DNA of 64,000 bases from Chrysomallon squamiferum (Eukaryota > Mollusca > Gastropoda > Neomphalida > Peltospiridae), in contig CM022672.1 in NCBI GenBank assembly GCA_012295275.1, positions 25,160,430 to 25,224,429 of the forward strand. The letters are read 5' to 3'. Of the stretch, positions 63,061-64,000 are shown in pieces (within the stretch, counting starts at the first letter, position 1; the number at the start of each line of letters is the position of its first letter). The translations under genes were made by a program, and so were the position numbers. Below the pieces are notes generated by a model that was not told where the DNA came from, searched no databases, and saw only the letters and a list, made by a program, of their open reading frames with translations.

Positions 63061-63435
63061 AGAGACGTTTGCTAGTGGGAGGAATTCACAAAGTACAGAA
63101 AACAAAAACAGAATTTCAATTCAGTCCTTCCTGCTTCTCTGAAATGTCTACGTCAAAAACTAAGACTGATTACTTCACTAATTTATTAGATATAGATACT
63201 AACATTAAATTTGATCCAAATCCATATGGTTTGTTTTTTAAACCCAGTTTAAATTTAACTATATATATATGATTTATACGAGTAGATGTTTGTGGATATG
63301 GGTAATTTTTGGCACGTTTTCAAACATGCCTGTTGTGTACACAATCTCTAAAACCATATCAGAGAGTTTTGTTTCAAGACAGTGGAATATGTTTTGTATA
63401 TATGTTACAACATCACTCTCTGTTTTATACTGCAG

Positions 63436-63518
63436 CAGTTCCTTCCAGCAGCACCACGATCGAGTCTAAAGTTGGAGGTGGATTAGCAACAGCTCGATCA
63501 GGATTATCTTTAATCTAG
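63436..63518 (+). CDS. possible terminal coding exon, unidentified
   Basis: A good acceptor (CTCTCTGTTTTATACTGCAG, ending 63,435) precedes 83 bp that read CA-GTT-CCT onward. They end in ESKVGGGLATARSGLSLI and TAG at 63,516-63,518. The composition (Ser/Thr/Gly, varied codons) looks more protein-like than other frames here, and the frame extends upstream without a stop. No family recognised, and no partner exon can be shown in the window. It could be chance. Confidence 0.2.
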
Positions 63519-63559
63519 ACGACGCTCGTTTTAATTTTATTTCTGTCATTCGTCGGGAT

Positions 63560-64000
63560 AAAGCAATCAAGAAACTTGACTCGAAACAGCGCCGCCATGT
63601 TCACCAGACCAGCGAGTGTCGCTAGATGTCAGCTGAACTGAAATCGCGAGCCGTCGAGCATTGTAACAATATGACACCTGGATCCACTACAATAGAGCAG
63701 AGTTTAGATTCCTCGCGCAAACAGACACACAGGTAAATCCTCTTCATAACCAGCGCAAATTTCTCACCTTGTCGCCAGGTAGCGAGGGGTCGAGATGAGT
63801 ACCGTTGTGGGGGAGGAGACCCTCGCGAGTCGTTGTCTTTTAACAAATAAATTCAATTACACACCACAGTGCTCCACTGGTAAGCCTCTTAACCCGAGAA
63901 ATCCAGCCGTTCACGGAGAGGGATCAAGGAGAGGTGTACAACGAAGGCGAGATACAAAAAGAAGTGTATCTTTTTATGAGTACCTGAGACATTTCTAGTG
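63560..64000. promoter_or_regulatory. GC-richer end block, possible promoter or 5' exon region
   Basis: The least AT-rich stretch of the right end. GCCGCCATGTTC (63,591-63,602) is a YY1-type element. On + it gives a perfect Kozak ATG with a 14-codon frame. On - it gives AACATGGCGGCGCTG with a 27-codon frame. Donor-like sites are CACAG|GTAAAT (63,731) and CACTG|GTAAGC (63,879). The latter would end an 85-bp coding stretch from ATG at 63,795. Short YY1/ATG promoters often look like this, but no transcript direction is decided. Confidence 0.3.

Noticed and set aside
63615-63632. TCGCTAGATGTCAGC as a CTCF site
   Set aside because: Two mismatches, including one in the essential GGC core.

Overview
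The window looks like 64 kb of gene-poor animal nuclear DNA. It is very AT-rich, with no bacterial-style gene packing, no operons, no ribosome-binding sites and no CRISPR array. Simple-sequence DNA is everywhere: at least ten (CT)n/(GA)n tracts, most of them 70-140 bp, plus long (CA)n, (AAT)n, (ATAC)n and (TA)n tracts and degenerate tetranucleotide, pentanucleotide and hexanucleotide arrays. Together with tRNA-derived SINE heads, Tigger/pogo-type DNA transposon relics and a non-LTR reverse transcriptase fragment, this suits a metazoan with a repeat-swollen genome. A coleoid cephalopod such as an octopus is my best guess, but no gene here proves it. Almost every long open frame is a by-product of a microsatellite. 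I found no complete protein-coding gene.

Layout: 0-8 kb holds microsatellites, one SINE head and two or three blocks of unique, less AT-rich sequence. From 7.4 to 13.4 kb, several unique blocks with homeodomain, SOX and YY1-like motifs resemble conserved non-coding elements (CNEs); this needs cross-species alignment to establish. From 14.6 to 17.2 kb come a SINE head, a dead Tigger-like transposon, a 420-bp hexanucleotide array, a perfect RFX X-box and a degenerate tandem array. From 17.8 to 30 kb, long CA, CT and GA tracts separate unique blocks, with a second X-box at 28.2 kb. From 31.0 to 31.9 kb lies a pogo-like MITE with a duplicated end, and from 33.0 to 33.6 kb a pentanucleotide array. 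From 37.2 to 41.4 kb there is a degenerate satellite-like domain with a stray copy beside a TA tract. From 44.4 to 49.8 kb come a double POU octamer, a tandem duplication, a LINE relic and a third X-box. From 52 to 54.3 kb are another SINE head and a cluster of CT/GA tracts. At 57.3 kb there is a near-perfect 62-nt hairpin. Two copies of an 84-bp segment lie at 58.3 and 62.7 kb, and a Tc1-like transposase scrap at 58.6 kb. The last 700 bp are more GC-rich, with a possible terminal coding exon, a YY1/start-codon motif and splice-donor-like sites: the best place to look for a gene entering the window.

No genes can be shown to work together. The most economical reading is an intergenic or intronic regulatory landscape in which short unique islands (candidate enhancers) are embedded in expanding simple repeats and transposon debris. 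The most unusual signals are the 57.3-kb hairpin, the family of degenerate tandem arrays with units of about 100-170 bp at several separate places, the short duplicated segments that abut TA microsatellites, and three strong RFX X-boxes.
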